NCBI GenBank assembly: GCA_030704615.1
Contig: CM060732.1
Location: 13,890,001-13,950,000, forward strand
DNA length: 60,000 bases
Reading direction: 5' to 3'
From: Takakia lepidozioides
Taxonomy: Eukaryota > Streptophyta > Takakiopsida > Takakiales > Takakiaceae
Part shown: positions 22,900-33,553 of the stretch, piece by piece
Layout of the letters: every line of letters begins with the position of its first letter
How positions within the stretch are numbered: position 1 is the stretch's first letter
Translations under genes and position numbers: made by a program
The notes under the pieces: generated by a model
Told to the model about the DNA's origin: nothing
Databases searched by the model: none
Seen by the model: the letters and a program-made list of their open reading frames with translations, nothing else

Positions 22900-23750
22900 T
22901 CTCAATCTATAAATCACTTTATCATATGGAACCGCTTGTAAACGATGAGATCGCGCGACGTTCTAGAAGCTGGCAATACAGTAAAGCCGCAGTAGTGTTA
23001 AACTGCAACCGAGTGTGCATATTTGTAAACTCGAAGTAATCCTTTTTTCTTCAATATTTCTAAGTACTGCAGTCCGATTAAAGATCTGTTTGTGTCTCTG
23101 TTTGGATCGGCCTCGGGGCCCTCTGACAAGAAGGAGAGAGACGAAGCTGCGATTATCAATGTAACGCAAACCGCCTTGGCACGCGCAGAGAGCTTATTAC
23201 CCTGGGCTTTTCCCTCGTGAACAGCCCCATGCTACGCTCTAAATTCACTGGACGTTAGACAAACTTTACTTCTACTTTAGTTTTACTTACGTCAAACAAA
23301 CTTGCTTTACTTTTACCTCTCCTTTTTACATTCCCCTGCTAACGCCGCCCTCTCGCCGTCATTCGCCCTCCCAGCCTCCCTTCTTGGGCTAGTTTCGCCA
23401 TAATTCTCACATTAATTCTTTTTCGACTAATATGTCACTCTTCTGCGAGGGTTTGCATAGCCCCAAACGTAGCTTCTTCCAGTGAAGTGCTTCATTCCCC
23501 CAACGTCGCTGCATCCAGTGAATTGTTTCATTGGGCGCGCATTGCTGCACATATGTCTCCTAAATCATTCACTGTCTTATTTATTCCTAATACTAACCAT
23601 ACCAATTCTAAACACCTAATACTAAGCGAACCCCCCCCCCCCCCCCCACAGTATTCAGGTTAGCTACATTGGAACCTTGCTCGATCATTTATCAACCCCC
23701 ACCGCCCTGGCGCAATTACATGAAATACCCATAACCGTTACCCACTAACT
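22900..23750. other. Intergenic, with a (C)17 tract at 23,631-23,647
   Basis: Presumed promoter side of the STIG1-like gene, then AT-rich DNA without recognisable genes. A run of 17 cytosines is the only distinct feature. Confidence 0.5.
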
Positions 23751-23829
23751 AAATTGGTATGTGTACACACCACTTACAAAACCCGCAAATACCTACCACT
23801 TTTAACCATCAACTGGACCGGATTCTAAG

Positions 23830-24408
23830 ACATTTATTTGGTCACATAGCCGCAGTCCACCCGCCTACCCAAACACCCAACAAATACTCCCGAATCGACC
23901 CGGACAAACCATGGAGACATGTGACTCCCAAGCCTCTATGGGCAACAAGACAAAAAAACCTTTGTTATACCACTCCCAAATTTCACAGAACCCACAACCT
24001 TGAAAGTCCCACCACAAAAATGCATATATACTGATGGCTCCTTAAAAGATGCTCGAGCGGATTGTGGTATATATTTGGTTGGCACAACACCAAAATATAT
24101 AGCCGTCTCCTGGTCGCCATAATATCTTGTGAGCGGAGCTTATGGCTATACATGATGCTATGAAGTCTCTCCCATACCAACCTACTTCAATATATTATTT
24201 ATTTATAGACAGCTTGGTCTCCCTATACCTTCTCACCAACCAAATCTGCAAGCCATCATCACAGATCCACCATACTGATATTACATTTATAAAAGGAATC
24301 GTCAATGTTGTATCCTCTTTACCGCTGCAAATCCATATACATAAAGTTCGATCTCACACAGTAGGTGATGACATAGCAGACCATCTAGTTAGAAATGCAG
24401 ATTTATAA
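23830..24408 (+). pseudogene. RNase H domain relic, LINE-type
   Basis: Plus-strand relic of a retroelement RNase H: IYTDGSLKDARADCGIYL near 24,023, then after a frame change ELMAIHDAMKSLPY near 24,138, YLFIDSLVSLYLLTNQ near 24,197 and KVRSHTVGDDIADHLVRNAD near 24,345. These supply the D, E, D, D catalytic positions in the right order. The spacing and the HTVGDDIADHL ending are of the LINE RNase H type. The frame is broken near 24,120. No reverse transcriptase could be recognised upstream, so it is a 3' fragment. Confidence 0.6.
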
Positions 24409-24409
24409 T

Positions 24410-25330
24410 ATCTGGATCTGTAGGATATATCATTCTCTAATTTGTCAAGTATCCGGACCCGGCGGATATTAAAAAAAACTAAGAACCGCCCAACACTAGA
24501 AATTACTAGGTGAGGTGCCTAAATAATAAAAACGAATCTGCCTAATAATTAAATTTTTAAAAGGAGCGACATTCGCCGATGATGGTCGCTGGCATTTTCT
24601 AAAATACAAAAAGATACGACCGACCGACCGAGGCACATGTGCTCAGGTAGGATGGTAGAGAGAAGCACAACATCCTAAGTTTTCACTTTGTATAAAGCTT
24701 TGGCCTTATTTCAAAATCAAACATCAAATCATCAAATCATCAAATCATATCAAATCATCAATTTATCAATTCATGAAATCATCAAATCAAAAATCACATA
24801 TGTTGTTCAAGCTTAACTTTTGCCCGCATGTGCTCTGAATATGTCAGCAACACATGTGCAAAGATTCAACTGGGAAAAATAAAAAATAAAAAAATAAAAA
24901 TCTACCTCCCCAACGACACACTCACCCTTCAACCAATTTTGAATTAAATCAAATTCAAATGAATTTTAAATAAATAATTGAATTTAGAATGACTATGATT
25001 GCAAAATTTCTGCTACGTAGTGATTTTATTTTTGGTGAATTCAACCCCCACACCACTACATCCATGCAAAAAATTGGACCAAACAAAAATTAAAAAAAAA
25101 TATTTTCTTCGCTCACTATTGCAAAACTCTCTATGAAGAGTACATGAAGTTGAATTCAAATCAACTTTGGAATGCAAATGAGGGGAGAAAATATGGTTTT
25201 GGGTCCAGATGACTTTTGTTCACTCCCAAATTTTGCACGCTATATGTTGTCATTAAGCATATGGTTGAAGAATGGAATTTAAAAAAAAAAATCATGTGGA
25301 GGCGAAACCCAATTTTCTGTCTCTATAACA
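24410..25330. other. AT-rich intergenic DNA with ATCAAATC repeats
   Basis: No gene. 24,720-24,795 is built from repeated ATCAAATC / ATCAAATCAT steps, and 24,625-24,640 is a short ACCG repeat. Confidence 0.6.
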
Positions 25331-25650
25331 CGTAGACGTTCATTGAAAGGGCAAACAACCAGTTGACCATCCAAATGATTTTTGTTTACTTTGAAACTTT
25401 GCCAGTATGTTCAGTTTACCATCTGACAGGTCCTTGACAAATATGACATCAAACGAAACTCACTGAAAGGGCGATCGAATCGTCGCCCATCCAAATGATT
25501 TTTGTTTGCTTTGAAACTTTGCAAATATGTTCTACATACCATCCGACATGTCTTGGACAAATATGAGATCAATCCAAATTCATTCAATGGGCCAACGAAT
25601 GGTTGCCCATCCAATTGATTTATGTTTGCTCTGAAACTTTGAAACTTTGC
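25330..25650. repeat. 120-bp tandem repeat, about 2.7 copies
   Basis: The block CCATCCAAATGATTTTTGTT...CTTTGAAACTTTGC recurs near 25,367, 25,487 and 25,607, spaced 120 bp, with moderate divergence across the unit. The third copy is truncated with a small AAACTTTG duplication. Confidence 0.8.
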
Positions 25651-28200
25651 TTTGTTATAGGGCCCATACCACTACAGTGTTTGGGATGTTCATTGTCATG
25701 GTTTTAGTCATGGTTAACTAGAATTAACTATTTCTAGTTAATTAGGATATTTTGGATATTTATATTTGTATTTTGTGTGTTGGGACTTCATTTGGTCTCA
25801 CATGCCAAGTGAGGTGTCAAGCCTCACTTGGGACATGGGGATGGATTTTCCCCTTGTGAGGGTTGAGGAGGGCTCATCTTCTTGTAGTTGAGCCTCCATG
25901 AGCCTCTCCCACCTCCATAGCTCTAGGTATTGAGAGGGAGTGTGGTGAGGGTTTTGTGGGGTGGATTCCTTTAGCAAAGGTGCACTTGGCTTGATTTAGT
26001 TTATGCGACTGAGTGGATTCATGAGTGAAGTGTTTCCATTGTGTATACTTTCCATTATCACTACAAGAAGATGACCTTATGCTTGTAAGTGCGGAGTGTA
26101 AGGATTAGTTTAGCACTTGTGTTGGTGTATACCAAGGAATGAGAGAGCTAGGAAAGCTCAAGTATCTCACAAGGCTTGCAAGGTGTTGCAAAGGAGAGTG
26201 TTTTTGCATTGCATCAAGGAGGTGGAGAGGTCAATGAGAGAGCTCTTGAGTTACAAGACTTTACAAGTATTGCAAGGATGAAGTCTTGTATGTGTAGAAG
26301 CATTATTGTGCACTAAGGGTTTGAGAGCTAGAAAAAAAGTTCTTGCATCACAAGAGGAGTGTCTTGTGTGTGGAGAAGATAAGCACTTGGGTTTCAAAAT
26401 TAAGCTCCAGTTGTTCACATGTGTGAAAGAGAAGCCAAAGAGCGGCACATGCTTGGGTTGGAAATACCATAGAAGGAGGACAACAAACATAGCTTGAGGA
26501 GCATTGAGTAGCTCAAGTGAAGCTAAGAAATGGTTGTTCTATCCATGGTGAAATGAAGCCAAGTGGAGTTTCATTTGGTTGACAAACAAGCAAGCTAAGG
26601 CGCTAGTAGGGAGTGCTTTTGCTAGTCCTATGAGTTCTTGGATTGCTCTTGGTGAAGCAAGTGGTTGACCAAGCAAATGGTGCGTGTGTGGAGCATTTTT
26701 TCCAAGTGTGGCTTCCAACTTCAAGCTTGAGGAGAGCTAGAAGGTAAAGTGAGCAAGTTCATTCCTTTGTGTATGAGGTGGTGCATGTATGGAAGATAAG
26801 CCAAGGAGCTACATAGACTAGGGCTTGAAGACAACAAAAGCAAACACTTGGAGAGCATCAAGAAGCTCAAGATGACCCCAAAGGGAAGCATGTGGGTGAA
26901 AATTCTATCCATGATGATGTGAAACCAAGCCTAGAACATTGAAGAGCTTGGAGCACATGTGGGAGATCATTGGAGGTGGTCTTCATGAAGAAATGAGATT
27001 GTGGCTCAAGGCATGCATAACAACTTCAACCATACATTAGCATGTGACAAGACAAAGAAGGGGAAGGTGAAGCTCATGTATTTATTCCCTTCTGGCTTAA
27101 GTTCTATGGTGGATGGTTGATCAAGCAAGTGATACTTATGTGGAGCATGCTCTTTAAGGCTTATGACTTCAAGTTTGAGAAGATGAGCTCTTGAATAGAG
27201 GTGTGGATACACATTACTGTGAATGAAGACAACACCTAGGTCAAGAGGTGGAAGTGTGTGTGACTAGCCCATGCAAGGGAAAGCATATGGAAGATGGCAT
27301 ACAAAATTCAAATTGAAGCAAGGCTTAGTGCTTGTCATTGGGCACATTAGCTTGCTATGAGTTCTAAGGAGATCAAGAGGAACTTGTCAATTTGTGATGA
27401 ATGCATTGCAAGGTAAAACAATGCAATCTTGCATGCATGTTAGGGGGGAAGATACCATGAAGAAGGTGTTTCTCACCATCACATAAACTCCTTAAGCCTT
27501 CAGGTAGAAGCATGGATCAGGAGCAATAATGTGTATGATGTTTCTTACTATACTCTACAAACCCTAGTCTCCATACACTTAATGTATATGGGCTCCCTCT
27601 ACCAAACATACATTTTTTTGAACGGTGTATGGGCCCCCTCTGCCCAACATACACTTTTGTAAACAGTGTATGGGCCCCCTCTGCCCAACATACATTATTC
27701 TGAACAGAGTATGGGCTCCCTCTGCCCTACCATACTCTTTTGTAAACAGTGTATGGATACATGTGGAGAGACTTTGCCTACCATACGTTTTCATTAAAAG
27801 TGTATGACATCTAGGAGTATTTGGGGTCCTTGGAGGCCAAATTTGGTGAGCTTAAGGAGTCTTTGGCGAGATGTTTGAAGGACTATATGGGGTCCTTGAG
27901 GGCCAAGATTTGGCAAGCTCTTGGGGCCTTAGTGACTATTTCGAGTCCAATTGTACAACATTTGGGAGCCTTAGTGAGATTGTTTGAGATACATCTTGAG
28001 GGCTCTTGGAGAGTTATTGGAGAGACCTTGGAAGGTGGTCTGTCTGCATGACCAAGAGCATTTAGAGATAGGGGGAGACTAGTGGGATGAGAGCATTTTG
28101 GGATTAGGAATTGCTTTAGTCTCTCTTCGTTGTAGTTTTCCACCCTTTCTGTAGGCCAAAACCTTTCCGTAGGTGGAGGCAAGAGTTAGTCCGGGTTTGG
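25650..28200. repeat. Purine-biased non-coding repeat-like region
   Basis: About 2.5 kb in which the plus strand is strongly A/G-biased, with recurring words such as GAAGC, CAAGTG, GAGCTTGGAG and AAGCTCAAG, and no ORF above 100 codons. It looks like the inside of a non-autonomous long element, but I could not find LTR ends, a primer site or inverted termini. 25,805-25,831 is a hairpin with perfect 10-bp arms (CCAAGTGAGG / CCTCACTTGG, 7-bp loop). Confidence 0.35.
27585..27760. repeat. 41-bp tandem repeat, four to five copies
   Basis: Consensus begins TGTATGGGCCCCCTCTGCCC and continues AACATACACTTTTGTAAACAG. Each unit is itself partly palindromic (TGTATGGGC...GCCC..CATACA), so the array can fold into serial hairpins. 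Copies diverge at the ends. Confidence 0.8.
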
Positions 28201-28318
28201 GCTGGGTTGTCTTGCAGGAGCGACACTGTAGAGTGTTTTTGGTGTGGGGGAGTTACTGTTTTGATTTTCTTGTGTTTGGATCCCCTTCACACTTGCATGC
28301 TTGACCCTGGTTATCAGC

Positions 28319-28386
28319 GTCACGTCCGTCCGTCAGTGTCAGGTCACGTCAGACCTAACGCTGACGGGACCTCCGTCACGTCAGGT
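28319..28386. repeat. Cluster of CACGTC motifs
   Basis: GTCACGTC occurs three times (near 28,320, 28,345, 28,376), mixed with CCGTCCGTCAG and its near reverse CTGACGGGAC. ACGT cores are bZIP-type sites in plants, but no gene start lies nearby. Confidence 0.5.
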
Positions 28387-28496
28387 TCGGGGAATATTCT
28401 AGTAAAAATAGTACAAGATAAAATACTGCCACTTAAGCAGCCACGTCGCCGACACGGTGGCGGTGGCAAATTTATTTTGAAAATTAACAAAATAAA

Positions 28497-28580
28497 CGTG
28501 ACCGCCAATTTTGGCGGTCGCTGTATTTTTCCAAATAAAAAAAGAAATAACGACCGTCATATTGGCGGTCGCTTCAATTT
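28497..28580. repeat. Two adjacent GACCGCCA hairpins
   Basis: GACCGCCA-ATTT-TGGCGGTC at about 28,499-28,518 is a perfect 8-bp inverted repeat; a second, with one mismatch (GACCGTCA...TGGCGGTC), follows at about 28,551-28,571. Flanks are A/T-rich. Confidence 0.7.
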
Positions 28581-28599
28581 ATTTTAAAAAAAAAACAAG

Positions 28600-30570
28600 A
28601 TTGACGGTTGCATTAATCACGTGTTGTGAGTTTCTTTTCTTCTTCACCAAGTGAAGAACCACAGGTGCAGGAATGGGAACAATGGGTTGGCTAATATATG
28701 TACTCTTGTTCAATGCACACTGTCGATCATCATTTGTTTTTTTCTATCACAGAGTATATCTGTGTCTGCTCAAGCATATCTCGAGAAAAAAATAAATGTT
28801 TGCTGTATCAATCATTCTGCAGTATACTGATGCTCCTTGCATGGAGCACAACGACTTCCCGCACGGGAATTCTAACCTTAAACATTTTGTCATTTTCACC
28901 TTACCCCGCTGCAGCATTCCTTGTAGAGAGAGAAAAGTCAGAAGCAGTGAGGGGGTAAAAGGTGAGTTGTAGAGCAGTGGTTGTTGCTCCCCTCACATGA
29001 GTGAAAGGCGTCAGGCACAGGAAAACCCAGAAGGGCCTGTGACCTCTTCAGATAGAATGATACGTTATTCCAGAGTATGGTCCTCTAAGGTTCAGAATGA
29101 ATCCAATTGTTTCTTAGGTCAAGAATTTCATCATGAGCTCTGCGAAATCCATGAGAGATCCCTACGACTCATGAACATAGTTAGATTGTAGTTAGAAATG
29201 GTGCGTCTATTTCATGGGTAGGATCCTCGGGTATCCAATCTTTTCTGCTGTTATGGGAGCCAAGAATTAGGACGCCCAGAAGCATCATGTTTAGGAGCTT
29301 CTAGACCCTTCCGGATTCAAATCGAGGTCGTACGTAGTTCGCAGTGAGCGATTTACCATGAGCTGTGCAAAACCAAGAAGGGTCCCTGCAAGGTATGTCA
29401 AGTAGGGTAGAACCAAAGTCCTTCCAAGGCTATTTTAGAGTAGAATCATCAATTTGCACCGCGCATATCTCTCTTACATCATCTAGGGGATTCGAACCCA
29501 GTCCGGTGAGGGAGAATGGCGGTTTTGAAGTATTTTTTATCTGGGAACTCCAACTCTCTCCGAAGAGGGCAAGTTGGGTGGTTTTGAAACATTTTTTGGC
29601 TTTTGCTTTCCACGGAGGGAAAGCGCATCAGCGCCTTAAAATAATGTAAAGGTGAAATCTGGCTTGGACCCGTCAGTGGTTATTTTATTATTTACGCATG
29701 CATGTTCTGGACTAACGAATGTAGTGGCAGGGATGAGCTCTCAGCGAGATTCATTCATCCGATAGGGCCGTGGCAGTTCCCCGCGGCAGGGAATGGTTTC
29801 CGGATGTTCCTCGGTTCTCATTGGGTTCCCACGGGGTTCCCAAGGGCATTTTTAGGCACCAAGGGAATTTTTGGATTCTCCACATGATTTCCCACATGGG
29901 AGGTATTTTTTCCTGATTTTCTTAATTTTTTTTATTTTCCAGCATTTCTGATTTGTGAAATTGCTTAAATAGAATAGAAGCACGTGGTGCACGTTATAGC
30001 CTAAAGGGCGTTGATTAAACTGATTGAACTTATTGATTTGAGGAGCTTAGAACCACCTTATTGAACTTGGTGAACCTATTGGATTATGATAGGTATTTTG
30101 GCCACTCCTTTGCTAAGACAAAGTATTTTAGGCACTAGGGTAGGAAGCGTTGGCCCTTCCATCAAAGATGACTTGAACTTAAGCACTCGGTGAAAGAGGG
30201 GCATTGGGAGAGTAAGATTTTCCCTCTTCTTCCTAGGCTCGGCAGGTGCCTTGTGAAGGGATTAAAACATGTCCCGGCTATAGGCGGCTCGGGGGCTTAG
30301 GCGGTAGGAATTAGACAATAAAACACAAAGACTTGGAAGGCAGTTACTGAGTAGATTGTAGGATACTGTAGGACTTAGAAACGCAAACTCGCCCTGTGAA
30401 GAGAAGTACGTGATTTCTCTTTGCTGGTAGGACTTAGATAGTGATCATAGCCATCATGTACGACCACGGACCCCCTGCACTAACCGCAGTCGGGTAGGCG
30501 GTTCAGTGAGCCCAACCTACACCGCAACTTACCACGACCCCCCTAGCTAGTATGTCGTCACCCTGACCGC
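28600..30570. other. Intergenic, no recognisable gene
   Basis: No gene or clear repeat boundary. A box-B-like GGGTTCGAATCCCC on minus near 29,488-29,501 stands alone, without a box A. Confidence 0.4.
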
Positions 30571-30576
30571 GCGCGC

Positions 30577-31919
30577 TCAGGGCTCGTCACTTATGCGCAT
30601 CTTTTCTTGTTGAAGAAGTGCCTCAATCTGTTGTTGCACCAGATTTTCTTCAGCTTCTGATAGTCTATTTGCTGGTGTTCTTGTGGCAGGGAACCCTTGG
30701 GTATTGATTTCGTGTTCAACATCTGCAAAGTGCAATAAGTCTGCTTTGTTCAGGGCAAAACTGTACTGGTTCCTGTGGCACAACTCTATCATCTGCTACT
30801 TCTGTTCTGGAGTGAGTTCAGGAGAAAACTTGAGTTTGCTTCGTATACCTTCCCACCTTTGTTGTTCCTCCAGTGTTTGCATGTCTTCTTCCGTCCGAAT
30901 GTCATCTCTCCTATGGCATGCAAGTAAACCAGATGAGCTTCTTTCCTTTGCTGGTTTGTGACTTTTGTCCAATCTTCCAGTTCATCATCCGAGTTGGGAT
31001 TTGTACGGTTACCTCCATTCCAGATCTTGGTGTAGGCATCCTTGATAAAACCTTCCTTACTTCCTTGTAACTGGGGTCATCAAGCAGATCTGGGTGTTCA
31101 TTGTCTTGGAGGTCTTCCGCCCATATGTCTAGGAGGTAATCCTCCATTGCCTCTTGGTCTGAGTTGTAGCCTTGATCATCCTCTTCCACATCAGAGCCCT
31201 CAGTTGAGTGTGAACTCTCACTGTCGTTCATGTCCGATGCACAATTAGATAGCCCATCCTCATCCATTGGTGTGAATAAGCTTTGGCTGGCGTGTATACC
31301 TACTATCTGTTCCACTGCCATAACCTCTGTTTTGATCTGAGTGTCCTCGATCAATGGCTCCACAGCCAAGTTCTTGCAGAACTCGTGAAAGTTGCCAATC
31401 GTTGGCTTTAGGTGGTTCATGGTGTGAAGTGGGAAGTAAGCCACATTCAGACCAGGCCCATATCTTACTCTCAACGTTTCTGTTTCCATATCAATTACTG
31501 CCCTGAACTTCTTCAAGAAGTCCAGCCCGAGCAACATACTGTAAGTGTCCGTATCCACCACCATGAAAGTGATATTGTTAGTCAGTTTTCCAACAGTGAC
31601 CTTCAAATTGTCGAGCACACCCATTGCTGTTTCTACAGCACCTGAGGCCACCCTATACGACATGTCTCAATCTGTTAACACACAGCCCATGAATCCCAAA
31701 TCCCTTACTGTTGTTGCTTCTATCACGGAGATCATTGCCCCTGTGTCTATCTGGCCCATTACTTGGAAGTTTCCAATGGTTACCAGAGCATGCAAAGCAT
31801 TTACTTTGCCTGTGAGCATAAAAGATGGCTTCCATATCCTTGTTGCTAGTTTCAGGTGTTAGTTTTACCTCTTGGGCAGTAGGGTACGGTGGACCAAAAG
31901 AGACAGATTTTTCCTCCAT
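30577..31919 (-). pseudogene. pol: Gypsy-like protease to RT-start relic, second lineage
   Basis: On minus: a retroviral-type aspartic protease, LVTIGNFQVMGQIDTGAMIS with the catalytic DTG near 31,750, continuing to VVDTDTYSMLLGLDFLKKF and AVIDMETETLRV (flap and ILG-like region) near 31,550-31,470. A TGA stop lies inside it near 31,668 and a frame change near 31,810. An acidic linker follows (SHSTEGSDVEEDDQG), then FSPELTPEQK, an in-frame TAG, MIELCHRNQYSFAL and HEINTQGFPATRTPANRLSE, the usual entry to a gypsy RT. The RT core is missing beyond 30,577. Sequence and linker differ from the chromovirus copies, so this is another lineage. Confidence 0.7.
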
Positions 31920-33000
31920 GAAAGTACCTTAAATTGAGGGAATTTATCCAAATATTTAATTTTAGATGATAGATATGATATATTTAACACTTTCAGTAAA
32001 AAGTCCCATCCCAAATAGGCTAGAATGTTTTTATTAGAATTTTAGTATCTAATTATTAGAAATAAAATCATTTTTTATTTCTAATAATTAGAGATTTTTG
32101 AATTTTTTCCATATATCACTTGGCACCTCTACATCATGGGTTTTTACACCTTTTTAGTAATGATGATATCCCAAAAGCCTCTAAATGAGGATGATGTACA
32201 TTAGGGAAAATAGGCCCAGTTTGGACCCATTGTTTAGTATAAATTAGTCTATACCTCTCATTCCTGGGTATTTGCAGGATTGGGTGTCTCAGTTTCTGCG
32301 TAACATGGCAGTTTCTGCAGTGACCTCCCTCCATGGTTTCACTATAATTTCTTAGCAACTCAATAGTTCACCTAATTTTATATGGTGTAAAATTCTTAAC
32401 CACCATATATACCAATTGTTAGATTAAGAAAAAAACCTGCTGATGGAGAACTATGGACTTTCAAAGTAGAAAACTGTGGACTGTAGATGTTACAGTACAA
32501 AATGTTATGGACTAAATAAACATAATGTACACTCATGCAAAGATGTAAAGGAAAACATCCTAGGTGTGCCATTTTTTAAACCAACTCAAATCCATTTTCA
32601 TATGGACAAATTGCATTGGGAATTAATAGCTATGGACTTTTTTATGCCTGAAAAATAGGGCAATTTAGCCTAGTCCATACTATCTTCATTTGTGGCTTTT
32701 CGGGGCATCACCCTTTTCTACATAGGCGTAGAATTAACTATTCCAAAAGTGCCAGGTGTCAAATGGACTAGTTTGTTGAAAAACCGCGGTACAACTACAC
32801 ACACAGATGCCACAGAGGCAATGACGTGTCGGTTTTCAATTTTTATTAATTTTTATTAATTTTTATTAATTTTTCGTATTTCGCGCAAAACCCAATTTTG
32901 AAATTGTGCTGCCTATCGCGATTTGCGCGCGCACACTTGCTCTGTCGTCTTCCCGTTTCTCTAATCGTGGACGCTTCTGTGTTTCGGTGAGCTGTGTGGT
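31920..33000. other. AT-rich intergenic with a 20-bp perfect hairpin and a 10-bp tandem repeat
   Basis: 32,048-32,067 and 32,073-32,092 are perfect 20-bp inverted arms (TCTAATTATTAGAAATAAAA) with a 5-bp loop. 32,841-32,870 is TTTTATTAAT three times. No gene. Confidence 0.8.
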
Positions 33001-33553
33001 TATTTGCAATGAGAATCTATGGCAGTGACTACGAATACCTAAGCTCTGAGGATGTAGAACTTGAAGTTTTGAGCTTTGCATTGAATAGTTTGAATGTGTG
33101 TGGCTCTCATTCCAGTACGCCTTTCCACTTCAAGCCGACATTTGTAGTTGAGCCTTTGTCGTGGTTCTGCGTAGACCAGGCCCCATGCCTGGCGATATCC
33201 TTTTGCATAACGTTTCAGAATATATACATCCACGGGGCGTGCAGATGGTGCCCGTGTGTGTGGAAATGACGAGCTCAGTTTTTGATGATTGGGTGTTGTG
33301 TGTGAGAGTTGGTGGGGGAGAGCCTAAAACTTACTTGCATGTTGGTGGTTGGTGGATTCTCCAAGATGGCCCTGTGCATGGACATTTTCATTCGCATCAA
33401 CATGATGGGCTTGAGATTTGGCTATCACGGGCATTCAGCTCTTGCAACAAATGCTTTCCCTCCCTAAATTGAATACCTTCGTTCGTGCATTGTTTGCTAA
33501 GTAGTGTAGAATGTTTTAAACCTAATTTGTCCCTTCATTGTATGTTTGTGCAG

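Noticed and set aside
29480-29510. tRNA gene or SINE on minus (GGGTTCGAATCCCC)
   Set aside because: Good box B but no box A or acceptor stem at the right distance.
33009-33472. Additional upstream exons of the transposase relic
   Set aside because: Two overlapping open frames with no clear splice sites joining them to 33,554; left out of the gene model.
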